A DNA stretch of 61,842 bases from Porphyromonas gulae DSM 15663 (GCF_000378065.1 NZ_KB899158.1:1-61842), one strand, 5' to 3'. Numbered from the stretch's first letter, positions 37,035 to 46,338 are shown. Numbers and translations are program-made. The notes: generated from the sequence alone by a model not told the origin.

Positions 37035-38258
37035 ATGAAGTATAAAATCATAGTCATAGATGTATTCAACACCCTGCTCAATAACAAGTATGAGCTGACG
37101 GAAGAGAACCGCAATGCACTCCTCTATATCCAGAAAGAGCTGGGGATCCGTGTCGTACTCACTTCGGGTCGTACTGCGACGGCACTGAAGCCACTCGCAG
37201 AGGAGTTGAATCTTAGGGAATATAGCGGCTATCTCATCCCTTATCACGGAGGACAGATCGTAAACTGTCGTTCGGGCAAAGTCATCGCTTCGCACCGGAT
37301 GGCTACATCTTTTGTCGATGTGTTGGACGCTCGTGCCCGGGCCGAAGGTGTTACCTTGTTGGCATTCGGCAAGGATTCCATATTCTCCACCGATCCCCAT
37401 GATCCCCTTGCAGTGAAAGAATCGGATATTTGTGGCCAGCCGCTTGTATCCAAACATCCTCGTTCTTCGGAGGTGATCAAGTGTTCTTTTGTCGGTGAGG
37501 CAGAGAAAATCGCAGAGCTGGAGGTCGTGATGCGGCGTGACTATGGGGACAAATTGAATGTATTCCGCTCTTCTGAAACGCTGCTTGAGTGCCTTCCGTC
37601 CGAGGTGCAGAAGATAAAAGCCATATCCGACCTCTTGGACAAACTGGATTTGTCACGAGAAGAACTTGTTTCGGTCGGAGACAGCTACTGCGATGTGGAG
37701 ATGATCCAACTGGCCGGCTTGGGTGTGGCCGTGGCGAACGCTCGGGAGGCGGTCAAAGCTTGTGCCGACTATATTACGACGAGCAACGAGGAGAATGGCG
37801 TCGCCCACTTGGTGGACAAGTATATCCGACACGAATATGAAGCTGTTCCTTTCTCCGTAGAAGATGTCAATAGTATTGTGCCGGGTACGCTCATGGAGAG
37901 CCTTGGTATTCGCTGCACCAAGATCGCGCGTGGCTATGTCGAGGCAACGATGCCGGTGGATATTCGCACTCGTCAGCCTATGGGTATTTTGCATGGAGGA
38001 GCCAGCTTGGCTTTTGCAGAGACCCTGGCCGGATTCGGTTCCGTGGCACTCTGCAATCCGGGAGAGATACAGGTGGGATTGCAGGTGAGTGGCAACCACG
38101 TCTCTTCGGCTCTTGAAGGCGATGTGCTTCGGGGCGAAGCCTCCATTATGCATCAAGGACGCAGCACACACGTATGGAGTATCAATATCTATTCGACCAA
38201 GAGCGGCAAGCTGATTTGCACCTGTCGCGTGTTGAACTCCATCCTGAAACAGCGGTAA
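37035..38258 (+). CDS. HAD-hotdog fusion, probable DHNA-CoA thioesterase
   Basis: A 407-residue fusion. Residues 1-265 form a Cof-type HAD fold with motif IV in VSVGDSYCDVEMIQLAGLG. Residues about 275-407 form a hotdog thioesterase with GILHGGASLAFAETLAGFGS, which matches the active-site helix of MenI/YdiI-type 1,4-dihydroxy-2-naphthoyl-CoA thioesterases, including the catalytic Glu. A menaquinone role is therefore likely for the C-terminal half. HAD motif I reads IDVFNTLL (Asp9-Val-Phe11), so the second Asp of DxD is replaced by Phe; this resembles dehalogenases rather than phosphatases and the N-terminal half may not be a normal phosphatase. Confidence 0.85.
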   Translation: MKYKIIVIDVFNTLLNNKYELTEENRNALLYIQKELGIRVVLTSGRTATALKPLAEELNLREYSGYLIPYHGGQIVNCRSGKVIASHRMATSFVDVLDARARAEGVTLLAFGKDSIFSTDPHDPLAVKESDICGQPLVSKHPRSSEVIKCSFVGEAEKIAELEVVMRRDYGDKLNVFRSSETLLECLPSEVQKIKAISDLLDKLDLSREELVSVGDSYCDVEMIQLAGLGVAVANAREAVKACADYITTSNEENGVAHLVDKYIRHEYEAVPFSVEDVNSIVPGTLMESLGIRCTKIARGYVEATMPVDIRTRQPMGILHGGASLAFAETLAGFGSVALCNPGEIQVGLQVSGNHVSSALEGDVLRGEASIMHQGRSTHVWSINIYSTKSGKLICTCRVLNSILKQR

Positions 38259-38288
38259 GACGTTTTTTCCTCTCTTTCGTCCGGTTCG

Positions 38289-38960
38289 ATGTATCGTCTC
38301 TTTGTCGGTATTGCAGTTGCGATGGCATTGAATACGATGCTCTGTGCGCAGACTTTCTCCGAAGAAGATTTCCGCATACGAGGCTATGTCGATATTCACC
38401 GTCTCGACACTACGATTCGTCTCGCTCTCATTTATTCCACGACGGACAACTTCGTGGGCGAAGATATGTACGGCGACTTCGATAAAGCCTATTTCGAAAA
38501 GGGCTTTGCCGAACGCATCCGTCAAGCGCAGCGACTGCTACGCAAAGAACACCCGGACTATTCTCTACTCATCTACGACGCATCCCGTCCCATCAGCATA
38601 CAGAGGCGTATGTACACCCTCGTGAAGGGAACTTCCAAGGCTGTCTATGTAGCCAACGGAAACAGAGGAGGGAAGCATAACTACGGAGTCGCTGTAGATC
38701 TTACCATCGTGGATCGTGATGGAAAACCGTTGGATATGGGCACTCCTGTCGATCACTTTGGCCGATCGGCACATGTGGGTCAGGAAGAACGCTTGGCCGC
38801 AGACGGCCTGATCAGCCGAGAGGCTGTCCGGAACCGCCGGTTGCTACGTCGCATAATGAAGTCGGTCGGGCTGGTACCCTATCGCAGGGAGTGGTGGCAT
38901 TACGAACTGCCGGAGAGCATGAGCCACACCCGCTCACATTATCGCTTGCTCGACTTTTAA
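38289..38960 (+). CDS. D-alanyl-D-alanine dipeptidase (VanX/DdpX-like, M15)
   Basis: The 223-residue exported metallopeptidase has an N-terminal signal peptide (MYRLFVGIAVAMALNTMLCA). Zinc-site motifs of family M15D are present: GKHNYGVAVDLTIVD for the His and Asp ligands, and REWWHYEL for the catalytic Glu and third ligand His. LIYDASRPISIQRRM carries the conserved Arg of the family. It cleaves D-Ala-D-Ala, probably for recycling of wall peptides in the periplasm; no vancomycin-resistance genes are near. It starts 30 bp after the HAD-hotdog gene. Confidence 0.9.
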   Translation: MYRLFVGIAVAMALNTMLCAQTFSEEDFRIRGYVDIHRLDTTIRLALIYSTTDNFVGEDMYGDFDKAYFEKGFAERIRQAQRLLRKEHPDYSLLIYDASRPISIQRRMYTLVKGTSKAVYVANGNRGGKHNYGVAVDLTIVDRDGKPLDMGTPVDHFGRSAHVGQEERLAADGLISREAVRNRRLLRRIMKSVGLVPYRREWWHYELPESMSHTRSHYRLLDF

Positions 38961-39010
38961 TCCTTGTTCTTGTTTGCCGAGAGGTCTGCAATGCGGACAT
39001 CATGGAAATA

Positions 39011-39173
39011 CGAACCAAAAATCCTCCGATTGCGGCTCGTGTTTTCTGAAAAAGTGGCGTGAGATTTTTTTCGTTTTGGCGTGTAAATTCTTTAATTGCC
39101 GTGCCAAAACGAAAAAATTCTCGCGCCATGCTTTTGTGGGAAACAAATGCGAAAATTCCGGCACGCAAACCGA
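39011..39173 (+). repeat. Dispersed palindromic repeat, copy C
   Basis: A copy of about 163 bp in the gap between the dipeptidase gene and mutA. The head is CGAACCAAAAATCCTCCGAT. The arms are 39055-39083 (TGGCGTGAGA ... TTTTGGCGTG) and 39101-39128 (GTGCCAAAACG ... CTCGCGCCA). TGCTTTTG follows, and the tail is CGGCACGCAAACCGA. Its left arm copies TTTTCGTTTTGG exactly. Confidence 0.88.
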
Positions 39174-39263
39174 CCGGATATGAAATGATGTATCCGTTGT
39201 ACTTGAGACCGGAGTGTGCAGGATTCTTCTCTCCAAAATGTACTTCGTAAGTGTAAATTAGCT

Positions 39264-39288
39264 TACTTTGTTAAGTATAAACAAAGTA
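39264..39288 (+). promoter_or_regulatory. Palindrome at the mutA promoter
   Basis: TACTTTGTT (39264-39272) and AACAAAGTA (39280-39288) form a perfect 9-bp inverted repeat with a 7-bp spacer. The left half contains TACTTTG, a -7-like sequence (TTACTTTG at 39263-39270 differs from TAnnTTTG at one base). A dimeric regulator bound here would cover the promoter; it could also form an RNA hairpin in the leader of mutA. Confidence 0.55.
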
Positions 39289-39336
39289 GTACAGTCGGAA
39301 AATAAAGTATCACAATACTCACTCTAAGTTAAAATT

Positions 39337-41193
39337 ATGGCAAAAGAAAAAGAAAAGCTCTTTTCCGAATTCCCTCCGGTTTCGAGAGAAGCCTGGATTG
39401 ATAAGATAACGGCCGATCTCAAGGGGGTTCCCTTTGAGAAGAAGCTTGTCTGGCGGACGAACGAGGGCTTTAATGTCAATCCGTTTTATCGCAGAGAGGA
39501 CATCGAGGATCTGAAGACAACGACTTCTCTTCCTGACGAATACCCTTATGTGCGATCCACCCGAATGCACAACGAATGGCTCGTACGCCAAGACATCGTT
39601 GTCGGGGATAATGTGGCAGAAGCCAATGAGAAAGCCCTTGACCTGCTCAACAAGGGTGTGGACTCGTTGGGTTTCTACCTGAAAAAGGTTCATATCAATG
39701 TAGATACATTGGCTGCTTTGCTGAAAGACATAGAGCTGACAGCCGTGGAATTGAATTTCAACTGTTGTATCACACGTGCCGCAGACCTGCTGTCAGCATT
39801 CTCTGCATATGTCAAAAAGGTTGCTGCCGATCCGAATAAATGTCGAGGCTCGGTCAGCTACGACCCGTTCAAAAAGCAGCTCGTCCGCGGCGTATCCAAT
39901 CCCGATTGGGTAAAGATGACACTCCCCGTCATGGATGCTGCACGCGAACTGCCTGCTTTCCGGGTGCTCAATGTAAATGCCGTGAATCTGTCCGATGCCG
40001 GCGCATTCATTACCCAAGAGCTGGGATATGCTTTGGCTTGGGGCGCAGAGCTGTTGGACAAGCTGACCGATGCAGGCTACAAGCCGGAGGAAATCGCTTC
40101 ACGTATCAAGTTCAACTTCGGTATAGGATCCAACTACTTCATGGAGATAGCCAAGTTCCGTGCCGCTCGCTGGCTGTGGGCTCAGATCGTCGGCTCGTAT
40201 GGCGATCAGTACAAGAACGAAACGGCCAAGATCCACCAGCATGCTACGACGTCCATGTGGAACAAGACCGTTTTCGATGCACACGTAAACCTCCTGCGCA
40301 CACAGACCGAAACCATGTCTGCAGCGATAGCCGGAGTGGACTCCATAACCGTATTGCCTTTCGATGTCACCTATCAGCAGAGCGATGACTTCTCGGAGCG
40401 TATCGCTCGCAACCAGCAGCTTTTGCTCAAAGAGGAGTGCCACTTCGACAAGGTTATCGACCCTTCGGCCGGATCTTATTATATCGAGACGCTGACCAAC
40501 TCCATCGGAGAGGAAGCGTGGAAGCTGTTCCTCTCCGTAGAGGATGCGGGCGGTTTCACTCAGGCTGCTGAGACGGCAAGCGTTCAGAAGGCCGTCAATG
40601 CAAGCAATATCAAACGCCACCAGTCGGTGGCGACTCGCCGCGAGATCTTCCTCGGGACCAACCAGTTCCCCAATTTCACGGAAGTTGCCGGCGACAAGAT
40701 TACTCTTGCTCAGGGAGAGCATGACTGCAACTGTGTCAAATCCATCGAACCCCTGAACTTCAGTCGAGGAGCATCCGAATTCGAAACTCTCCGTCTCGCA
40801 ACGGAAAAGAGCGGCAAAACGCCTGTCGTCTTCATGCTCACTATCGGCAATCTGGCCATGCGTCTGGCACGCTCACAGTTCTCAAGCAACTTCTTCGGCT
40901 GTGCCGGCTACAAATTGATCGACAATTTGGGCTTTAAGTCCGTGGAAGAAGGTGTGGATGCAGCATTGGCAGCGAAAGCCGATATTGTGGTGCTCTGCTC
41001 CAGTGACGATGAATATGCCGAGTATGCTCCGGCTGCATTCGACTATCTCGCCGGCCGTGCCGAGTTCGTAGTGGCCGGTGCACCGGCCTGTATGGCGGAT
41101 CTTGAGGCCAAAGGCATCCGGAACTATGTGCATGTGAAGTCCAATGTCCTCGAAACGCTTCGTGCCTTCAACGACAAATTCGGTATTCGGTAG
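39337..41193 (+). CDS. mutA: Methylmalonyl-CoA mutase small subunit
   Basis: The 618-residue non-catalytic subunit pairs with MutB in the heterodimeric enzyme that interconverts succinyl-CoA and methylmalonyl-CoA on the route to propionate. It has the mutase barrel fold (FGIGSNYFMEIAKFRAARWLW, DPSAGSYYIETLTN) and a C-terminal flavodoxin-like domain. That domain lacks the DxHDRG cobalamin-binding motif (ANADIVVL-like region reads KADIVVLCSSDDEYA), as is normal for small subunits. mutB follows after 28 bp. Confidence 0.95.
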   Translation: MAKEKEKLFSEFPPVSREAWIDKITADLKGVPFEKKLVWRTNEGFNVNPFYRREDIEDLKTTTSLPDEYPYVRSTRMHNEWLVRQDIVVGDNVAEANEKALDLLNKGVDSLGFYLKKVHINVDTLAALLKDIELTAVELNFNCCITRAADLLSAFSAYVKKVAADPNKCRGSVSYDPFKKQLVRGVSNPDWVKMTLPVMDAARELPAFRVLNVNAVNLSDAGAFITQELGYALAWGAELLDKLTDAGYKPEEIASRIKFNFGIGSNYFMEIAKFRAARWLWAQIVGSYGDQYKNETAKIHQHATTSMWNKTVFDAHVNLLRTQTETMSAAIAGVDSITVLPFDVTYQQSDDFSERIARNQQLLLKEECHFDKVIDPSAGSYYIETLTNSIGEEAWKLFLSVEDAGGFTQAAETASVQKAVNASNIKRHQSVATRREIFLGTNQFPNFTEVAGDKITLAQGEHDCNCVKSIEPLNFSRGASEFETLRLATEKSGKTPVVFMLTIGNLAMRLARSQFSSNFFGCAGYKLIDNLGFKSVEEGVDAALAAKADIVVLCSSDDEYAEYAPAAFDYLAGRAEFVVAGAPACMADLEAKGIRNYVHVKSNVLETLRAFNDKFGIR

Positions 41194-41221
41194 TATCCAT
41201 CCCTAAAGCAAAGAATCAAAG

Positions 41222-43369
41222 ATGAAACCTAATTATAAAGACATCGATATTAAGTCCGCCGGCTTCGTGGCTAAGGATGCTGCACGCTGGGCGGAGGAAA
41301 AGGGCATCGTGGCTGACTGGCGTACTCCGGAGCAAATCATGGTAAAGCCCCTCTATACGAAAGATGACCTCGAGGGCATGGAGCATCTCGACTATGTGTC
41401 CGGCCTGCCTCCTTTCCTGCGAGGCCCCTATAGCGGTATGTACCCCATGCGTCCGTGGACTATTCGTCAGTATGCCGGATTCTCCACGGCGGAAGAGTCG
41501 AACGCTTTCTATCGTCGCAATCTGGCCTCCGGTCAGAAGGGTCTGTCCGTGGCATTCGACTTGGCCACGCACCGCGGTTATGACGCGGATCATTCGCGCG
41601 TGGTGGGCGATGTCGGGAAGGCCGGTGTTTCCATTTGCTCGCTGGAAGACATGAAAGTCCTTTTCGACGGTATTCCGTTGAGCAAGATGTCCGTTTCCAT
41701 GACGATGAACGGAGCCGTTTTGCCCGTCTTGGCTTTCTACATCAATGCCGGACTGGAGCAGGGCGCGAAGCTCGAAGAGATGGCTGGAACGATCCAGAAC
41801 GACATCCTCAAGGAGTTCATGGTGCGTAACACTTATATCTATCCGCCCGAATTTTCGATGCGGATCATTGCCGACATCTTCGAGTACACCTCTCAGAATA
41901 TGCCCAAGTTCAATTCGATCTCGATCTCCGGTTATCACATGCAAGAGGCAGGTGCCACCGCCGACATCGAAATGGCTTATACGCTGGCAGACGGTATGCA
42001 GTATCTCAAAGCCGGTATCGATGCCGGTATTGATGTGGATGCTTTTGCTCCTCGTCTCTCTTTCTTCTGGGCTATCGGTGTCAATCACTTTATGGAGATT
42101 GCCAAGATGCGTGCGGCGCGCCTTCTTTGGGCCAAGATCGTGAAGAGCTTCGGGGCGAAGAATCCCAAGTCATTGGCTCTGCGTACACACAGCCAGACGT
42201 CAGGCTGGTCACTGACGGAGCAGGATCCGTTCAACAATGTCGGACGTACCTGTATCGAAGCTATGGCGGCCGCTTTGGGGCACACCCAGTCGCTGCACAC
42301 CAATGCTCTCGATGAGGCCATCGCCCTGCCGACGGACTTCTCGGCACGTATTGCCCGTAATACCCAGATCTATATTCAGGAGGAAACCCTCGTCTGCAAG
42401 GAGATCGACCCGTGGGGCGGCTCCTACTATGTGGAAAGCCTGACCAACGAACTCGTCCACAAGGCGTGGGAGCTGATCAAGGAAGTACAGGAGATGGGCG
42501 GAATGGCAAAGGCTATCGAGACCGGACTGCCCAAGCTGCGTATCGAAGAAGCTGCTGCCCGTACACAGGCTCGTATCGACTCGCACCAGCAGGTTATCGT
42601 GGGGGTAAACAAGTATCGTCTGCCTAAGGAGGATCCTATAGATATTCTTGAGATCGACAATACGGCTGTTCGTAAGCAGCAGATAGAGCGCCTCAACGAT
42701 CTCCGCTCTCACCGTGATGAGAAAGCGGTGCAAGAAGCCCTTGAGGCTATCACCAAATGCGTGGAGACGAAAGAGGGCAACCTGCTCGACCTTGCGGTCA
42801 AAGCTGCAGGGCTGCGTGCCTCTTTGGGTGAGATCTCGGACGCATGTGAGAAGGTTGTGGGAAGATATAAAGCAGTAATCAGAACTATTTCAGGCGTGTA
42901 CTCATCCGAATCGGGAGAAGATAAAGACTTCGCCCATGCCAAAGAATTGGCAGAGAAGTTTGCAAAGAAAGAAGGCCGTCAGCCGCGTATCATGATCGCC
43001 AAAATGGGGCAGGACGGGCATGACCGTGGTGCCAAAGTGGTCGCTACCGGCTATGCTGACTGCGGATTCGACGTCGATATGGGGCCTCTGTTCCAAACAC
43101 CGGAAGAAGCCGCTCGTCAAGCTGTGGAAAACGACGTGCACGTGATGGGCGTTTCCTCTCTGGCAGCCGGTCACAAGACGCTGATCCCTCAGGTAATAGC
43201 AGAGCTGGAGAAGCTCGGCCGTCCGGATATTCTGGTGACAGCCGGAGGTGTTATACCGGCGCAGGATTACGACTTCCTCTATCAGGCCGGTGTCGCTGCC
43301 ATCTTCGGCCCCGGTACCCCCGTGGCCTATTCGGCTGCCAAAGTGCTTGAGATTCTTTTGGAAGAATAA
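41222..43369 (+). CDS. mutB: Methylmalonyl-CoA mutase large (catalytic) subunit
   Basis: The 715-residue adenosylcobalamin-dependent subunit has a substrate barrel with [34 protein letters not shown] and the [20 protein letters not shown] block. A C-terminal B12-binding domain contains [20 protein letters not shown], whose His is the lower axial cobalt ligand. It catalyses the radical carbon-skeleton rearrangement. No cobalamin riboswitch is recognisable upstream of mutA, and no MeaB-type chaperone gene is adjacent. A clear terminator follows. Confidence 0.97.
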   Translation: MKPNYKDIDIKSAGFVAKDAARWAEEKGIVADWRTPEQIMVKPLYTKDDLEGMEHLDYVSGLPPFLRGPYSGMYPMRPWTIRQYAGFSTAEESNAFYRRNLASGQKGLSVAFDLATHRGYDADHSRVVGDVGKAGVSICSLEDMKVLFDGIPLSKMSVSMTMNGAVLPVLAFYINAGLEQGAKLEEMAGTIQNDILKEFMVRNTYIYPPEFSMRIIADIFEYTSQNMPKFNSISISGYHMQEAGATADIEMAYTLADGMQYLKAGIDAGIDVDAFAPRLSFFWAIGVNHFMEIAKMRAARLLWAKIVKSFGAKNPKSLALRTHSQTSGWSLTEQDPFNNVGRTCIEAMAAALGHTQSLHTNALDEAIALPTDFSARIARNTQIYIQEETLVCKEIDPWGGSYYVESLTNELVHKAWELIKEVQEMGGMAKAIETGLPKLRIEEAAARTQARIDSHQQVIVGVNKYRLPKEDPIDILEIDNTAVRKQQIERLNDLRSHRDEKAVQEALEAITKCVETKEGNLLDLAVKAAGLRASLGEISDACEKVVGRYKAVIRTISGVYSSESGEDKDFAHAKELAEKFAKKEGRQPRIMIAKMGQDGHDRGAKVVATGYADCGFDVDMGPLFQTPEEAARQAVENDVHVMGVSSLAAGHKTLIPQVIAELEKLGRPDILVTAGGVIPAQDYDFLYQAGVAAIFGPGTPVAYSAAKVLEILLEE

Positions 43370-43408
43370 TCCCTGCTCCCGATAAGGAGTATTTCAGCAT
43401 TCTCTATA

Positions 43409-43455
43409 GCCGCTCATACGGTTCCCCGAAAGGGGAGCGTATGAGTGGCTTTTTT
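43409..43455 (+). terminator. Intrinsic terminator of mutA-mutB
   Basis: GCCGCTCATACG (43409-43420) pairs perfectly with 43438-43449. The loop contains a secondary CCCC/GGGG pairing, and six T follow. It lies 40 bp after mutB. Confidence 0.9.
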
Positions 43456-43606
43456 CTGCCCACGGAGACTGAAGTATGGCCGTCCCCATCATCCCCAATC
43501 GGATAAGGAACTATTGTTTTTTTGTCCTGGCTGATGTCCTGCTTCTCCGAATGAGGCTGTCGGCACAGTCCTTACTCTTCACGTACGATAAAACCAGTGT
43601 ATGCGG

Positions 43607-43709
43607 AGCCGAAAAACGTGGCGTGAGAATTTTTTCGTTTTGGCGCGGGAAGTAAATTTTTTACGCGCCAAAACGAAAACTTTCCCGCGCGTCTTTTCGT
43701 GAAAAGACG
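43607..43709 (+). repeat. Dispersed palindromic repeat, copy D
   Basis: A shorter copy of about 100 bp between the mutB terminator and the CsgG-like gene. Only the AGCCGAAAAACG part of the head remains. The arms are 43619-43647 (TGGCGTGAGA ... TTTTGGCGCG) and 43663-43691 (ACGCGCCAAAACG ... CCCGCGCG). It is followed by a second small perfect hairpin, CGTCTTTT-CGTG-AAAAGACG at 43690-43709, not seen in the other copies. Confidence 0.85.
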
Positions 43710-43765
43710 AACCGCAATTCGTGCATTTCCGGTTCCGGAAAACATTTTTCAAAACGAAGTTTGGC

Positions 43766-43773
43766 TATTTTTG
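43766..43773 (+). promoter_or_regulatory. Promoter -7 element of the csgG-like operon
   Basis: TATTTTTG at 43766-43773, preceded by TTTGGC, matches TAnnTTTG. The CsgG-like ATG is 52 bases downstream. Confidence 0.5.
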
Positions 43774-43824
43774 TTGTCAATATCAAATAAAAACGCAGAT
43801 AGTCAAAAAACAAAAAGAGAGCTT

Positions 43825-44745
43825 ATGAAAACTATTCTTTTCGCACTGCTGATGAGTGTCAGCGGACTCATGCTACAAGCGCAGTCCGGCGCACAATCTT
43901 CCTCCGTGCAAGCCGGAACCACTCAAAATAGAACGCTGAAAATGAAAGTGGCCATTAGCCGATTCTCCAACGAAACGCAGTATGGAAAAGGCATCTTCTA
44001 TGACCGAGACAGCGATCCCATGGCCAAGCAGGCGTTGGATATTTTATCGACCAAGTTGGCCGGTACGGGGAAGTTTATCCTCCTTGAGCGTGAAGACCTC
44101 GACAAGATAGAGGAAGAGCTGAAAAACAATGCCGCCTCCAAGCAGACCATCGGTGCGGACTACCTCATTCTCGGGTCGATAACGGAATTCGGCCGCAAGA
44201 CGACAGGCAATGACGGTGTCTTTACTGCCACCAAGAGCCAGATCGTGCAAGCCGGCGTAAGCATCAGGATCGTAGATGTGGCTACCGGTATGATCATCTA
44301 TTCGGAAGAGGGCAAGGGGACGGCCGAGACGACCACGAAGTCCACACTGGGATTCGGCGGTAAGGCCGGATTCGATGCTACGCTCAGCGACAAAGCCATA
44401 TCCGCTGCTATAGATATGCTGGTGGAAAATATAATAAACAAGTGTACGGACAAACCCTGGCGTACCTACTTCCTCAATGTCGATGAGGATGGCATCATTA
44501 TAGCCGGAGGACAGTCGCAAGGCCTTCGGGAGGGAGACCTCTTCGATGTTATGCTCCGTGGCAAGAAGGTGAAAAATCCCCAGACAGGAGTCGCATTTGA
44601 GCTGCCCGGCAAGAAAGTGGCGACCATCAGGGTAGAAGCTGTAGGCGGCGATACGCAGGAGACGGAATTTGCCGTTGCTACGCTGGTCAGCGGCCAATTC
44701 GACGCAAGCGAGCCGGACAAGTATTACATCGAACAACCACGTTAA
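43825..44745 (+). CDS. CsgG-like envelope protein
   Basis: The 306-residue exported protein has a signal peptide MKTILFALLMSVSGLMLQAQ; I chose the ATG at 43825 over a longer frame from 43699 that runs through the promoter and repeat. It carries CsgG/HfaB-family features: MKVAISRFSNETQYG, ALDILSTKLAGTGKFILLER, IGADYLILGSITEFGRK and IRIVDVATGMIIYSEEG. CsgG proteins form outer-membrane pores for curli; no curlin genes occur here, so the exported substrate is unknown. It opens a cluster with a small lipoprotein, a DUF4810-like lipoprotein and a DUF799-like protein. Confidence 0.88.
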   Translation: MKTILFALLMSVSGLMLQAQSGAQSSSVQAGTTQNRTLKMKVAISRFSNETQYGKGIFYDRDSDPMAKQALDILSTKLAGTGKFILLEREDLDKIEEELKNNAASKQTIGADYLILGSITEFGRKTTGNDGVFTATKSQIVQAGVSIRIVDVATGMIIYSEEGKGTAETTTKSTLGFGGKAGFDATLSDKAISAAIDMLVENIINKCTDKPWRTYFLNVDEDGIIIAGGQSQGLREGDLFDVMLRGKKVKNPQTGVAFELPGKKVATIRVEAVGGDTQETEFAVATLVSGQFDASEPDKYYIEQPR

Positions 44746-44769
44746 CCGTTCTTTCAAAATCAGATCGTT

Positions 44770-45126
44770 ATGAAAAGAAATATCATCCATTCCCTCATCG
44801 TTTTGCTCGTTCTCGTGACGAGTGTGGCAGCCTTCAGTTCCTGCGGCTCTGTGGCATCGGCCAGTTATGGTATGCAGGACGAGAGTTATCTGATCGTGAC
44901 CGCAAGCAAGCAATACCTGGGTGAGACCGTATTCGTCAGCATCGACGGCGACTCCGCCGTGCAGGCAGTGCCCATCAAGGAGAAGCATGCCGTGCGCAAA
45001 GGCAAGCGCATAGTCGTAAGTCCGGGCAAGCATACGGTAGTCGTCACAGACCGATCCGGAGTCCGACTCTATGAGAAGCAGATATTCGTATCGACCAATA
45101 ATGGGAAAATGATCCATTTGCCATAG
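44770..45126 (+). CDS. Small lipoprotein in the CsgG cluster
   Basis: A 118-residue predicted lipoprotein (leader ends AAFSSC, lipobox Cys near residue 25). The mature part is short beta strands (YLIVTASKQYLGETVFVSID and IVVSPGKHTVVVTDRSGVRL), resembling a PEGA-like or immunoglobulin-like fold. I do not recognise a named family. It lies 24 bp after the CsgG-like gene. Confidence 0.78.
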   Translation: MKRNIIHSLIVLLVLVTSVAAFSSCGSVASASYGMQDESYLIVTASKQYLGETVFVSIDGDSAVQAVPIKEKHAVRKGKRIVVSPGKHTVVVTDRSGVRLYEKQIFVSTNNGKMIHLP

Positions 45127-45207
45127 CCGAAATGTAGAGGCCAAGGGCAAAGAGCCGGACTGCCTTTGCCCTTGCCGAAAAGATGTAATCCGAATACTCT
45201 GCAGATT

Positions 45208-45561
45208 ATGAAGAAAATTCTACTTGCTGGTCTTGTGTGTTTCGTCGCTTTCGCATTTTCCAACTGTGGTACCAAGACGCTCTATTCTTGGCATGGCTAT
45301 GAAGAAAAATCGTATGCATACTCGAAAAAACAGACACCCGAGGCCGAACAAAAGCTATTAAAAACCTATGAGGAAATCATCAAGGAACAGGGCGGTATAC
45401 GCAAGACTGTTCCCCCCGGTATATATGCCGAATACGGTTATCTCCTCGTCAAGAAAGGACGGATAGAAGAGGGCATCCGGATGCTCAAGATGGAGATGGC
45501 CCTTTATCCCGAAAGCAATTTATTTGTCAGCAGAATCATCGAACAACTACAGAACCCATGA
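45208..45561 (+). CDS. DUF4810-like lipoprotein
   Basis: The 117-residue predicted lipoprotein has its lipobox at AFAFSNC. TLYSWHGYEEKSYAYSKKQT and PPGIYAEYGYLLVKKGRIEE are typical of the DUF4810 group, which normally travels with CsgG-like and DUF799 genes. The C-terminal part looks like one TPR-type hairpin. Its stop overlaps the next start (ATGA), so the two are coupled. Confidence 0.85.
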   Translation: MKKILLAGLVCFVAFAFSNCGTKTLYSWHGYEEKSYAYSKKQTPEAEQKLLKTYEEIIKEQGGIRKTVPPGIYAEYGYLLVKKGRIEEGIRMLKMEMALYPESNLFVSRIIEQLQNP

Positions 45562-46256
45562 GAATGCCGATCAGAGCTGCTTTTTCACGTACTATCGCTT
45601 TGTGCGCCCTCCTCTCCCTCTCCATGGCCGGAAGCGGATATGCGCAAGAGTCGATCAAGAAAGTAGTATATTCTAAGATGTACGAAGAGTCTCCCGTGGC
45701 TATCCTCATTATGCCGCCGATCAATGAGACCAATCACGTAGAGGCGCAGGACTATTTCTTCTCCACGCTTACGATGCCTTTGGTGGAGAAAGGGTTCTAC
45801 GTCTTCTCCCCGTACCTCGCCATGGAACTTTTGCGTCAGGAGAGTGCAGGGGATGCCGAGCAATTTCTGGAAGGAAATCTCAAGCCGTTTTACGATGTAT
45901 TTCAGGCCGATGCGGTGCTTTTCACTATAATCAAGAATTGGTCTAAAGCTGCTCTCGTCTCCACTGTCAGCGTACAGGTGGAATACATCTTGCGCTCGGC
46001 CAAAACCAATGAGGAGCTGTTCCGCCGCAGTGCCGATGTCTCTGTGGACTGTTCTATCAGCAGCGGCAATGGTATTCTGATCGATATGCTTGCCAATAGC
46101 CTTGCTACTGCCGCAACGGATAAGGTGGTCGCTGCCAGAAAGGCCAATGCTTTCATCCTTCAGGATATGCCTCATGGCAAATACTCTCCCAAAGGAGGAC
46201 GTGACGGAGCGGACAGAGTCGGGGCGCAACATCTCACCGGGATCACAGTAAAGTAG
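45558..46256 (+). CDS. DUF799 (GNA1162-like) envelope protein
   Basis: The 232-residue protein has an N-terminal signal peptide ending near MAGSGYAQ; unlike the usual lipoprotein form of this family, I see no lipobox Cys. The core SPVAILIMPPINETNHVEAQ, STLTMPLVEKGFYVFSPYLA and FQADAVLFTIIKNW matches DUF799, the family of the neisserial lipoprotein GNA1162, with a TolB-like nucleotide-fold shape. It is coupled by a 4-bp overlap to the DUF4810-like gene. A role with CsgG in outer-membrane export is inferred from this conserved gene set. Confidence 0.87.
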   Translation: MRMPIRAAFSRTIALCALLSLSMAGSGYAQESIKKVVYSKMYEESPVAILIMPPINETNHVEAQDYFFSTLTMPLVEKGFYVFSPYLAMELLRQESAGDAEQFLEGNLKPFYDVFQADAVLFTIIKNWSKAALVSTVSVQVEYILRSAKTNEELFRRSADVSVDCSISSGNGILIDMLANSLATAATDKVVAARKANAFILQDMPHGKYSPKGGRDGADRVGAQHLTGITVK

Positions 46257-46292
46257 AGGGTATGACGATCTGCCGAATACTTCCCCAAAAGT

Positions 46293-46338
46293 AATCGGGA
46301 CACAGCGTAGCGTGGATATGCCGCTCTGTGTCCCGATT
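46293..46338. terminator. Bidirectional terminator between the CsgG cluster and fimE
   Basis: AATCGGGACACAG (46293-46305) pairs perfectly with 46326-46338. It lies between the convergent ends of the DUF799-like gene (46256) and fimE (46366). Short T-rich flanks occur on the plus side only, so activity toward fimE is less sure. Confidence 0.75.

Noticed and set aside
39175-39336. Possible cobalamin riboswitch before mutA
   Set aside because: The gap after repeat copy C is short and lacks the B12-box and the multi-stem fold; only a small palindrome is present.
43870-46256. Curli system
   Set aside because: Only the CsgG-like part is present; no curlin repeat proteins or CsgE/CsgF-like genes were found, so it is not called a curli locus.
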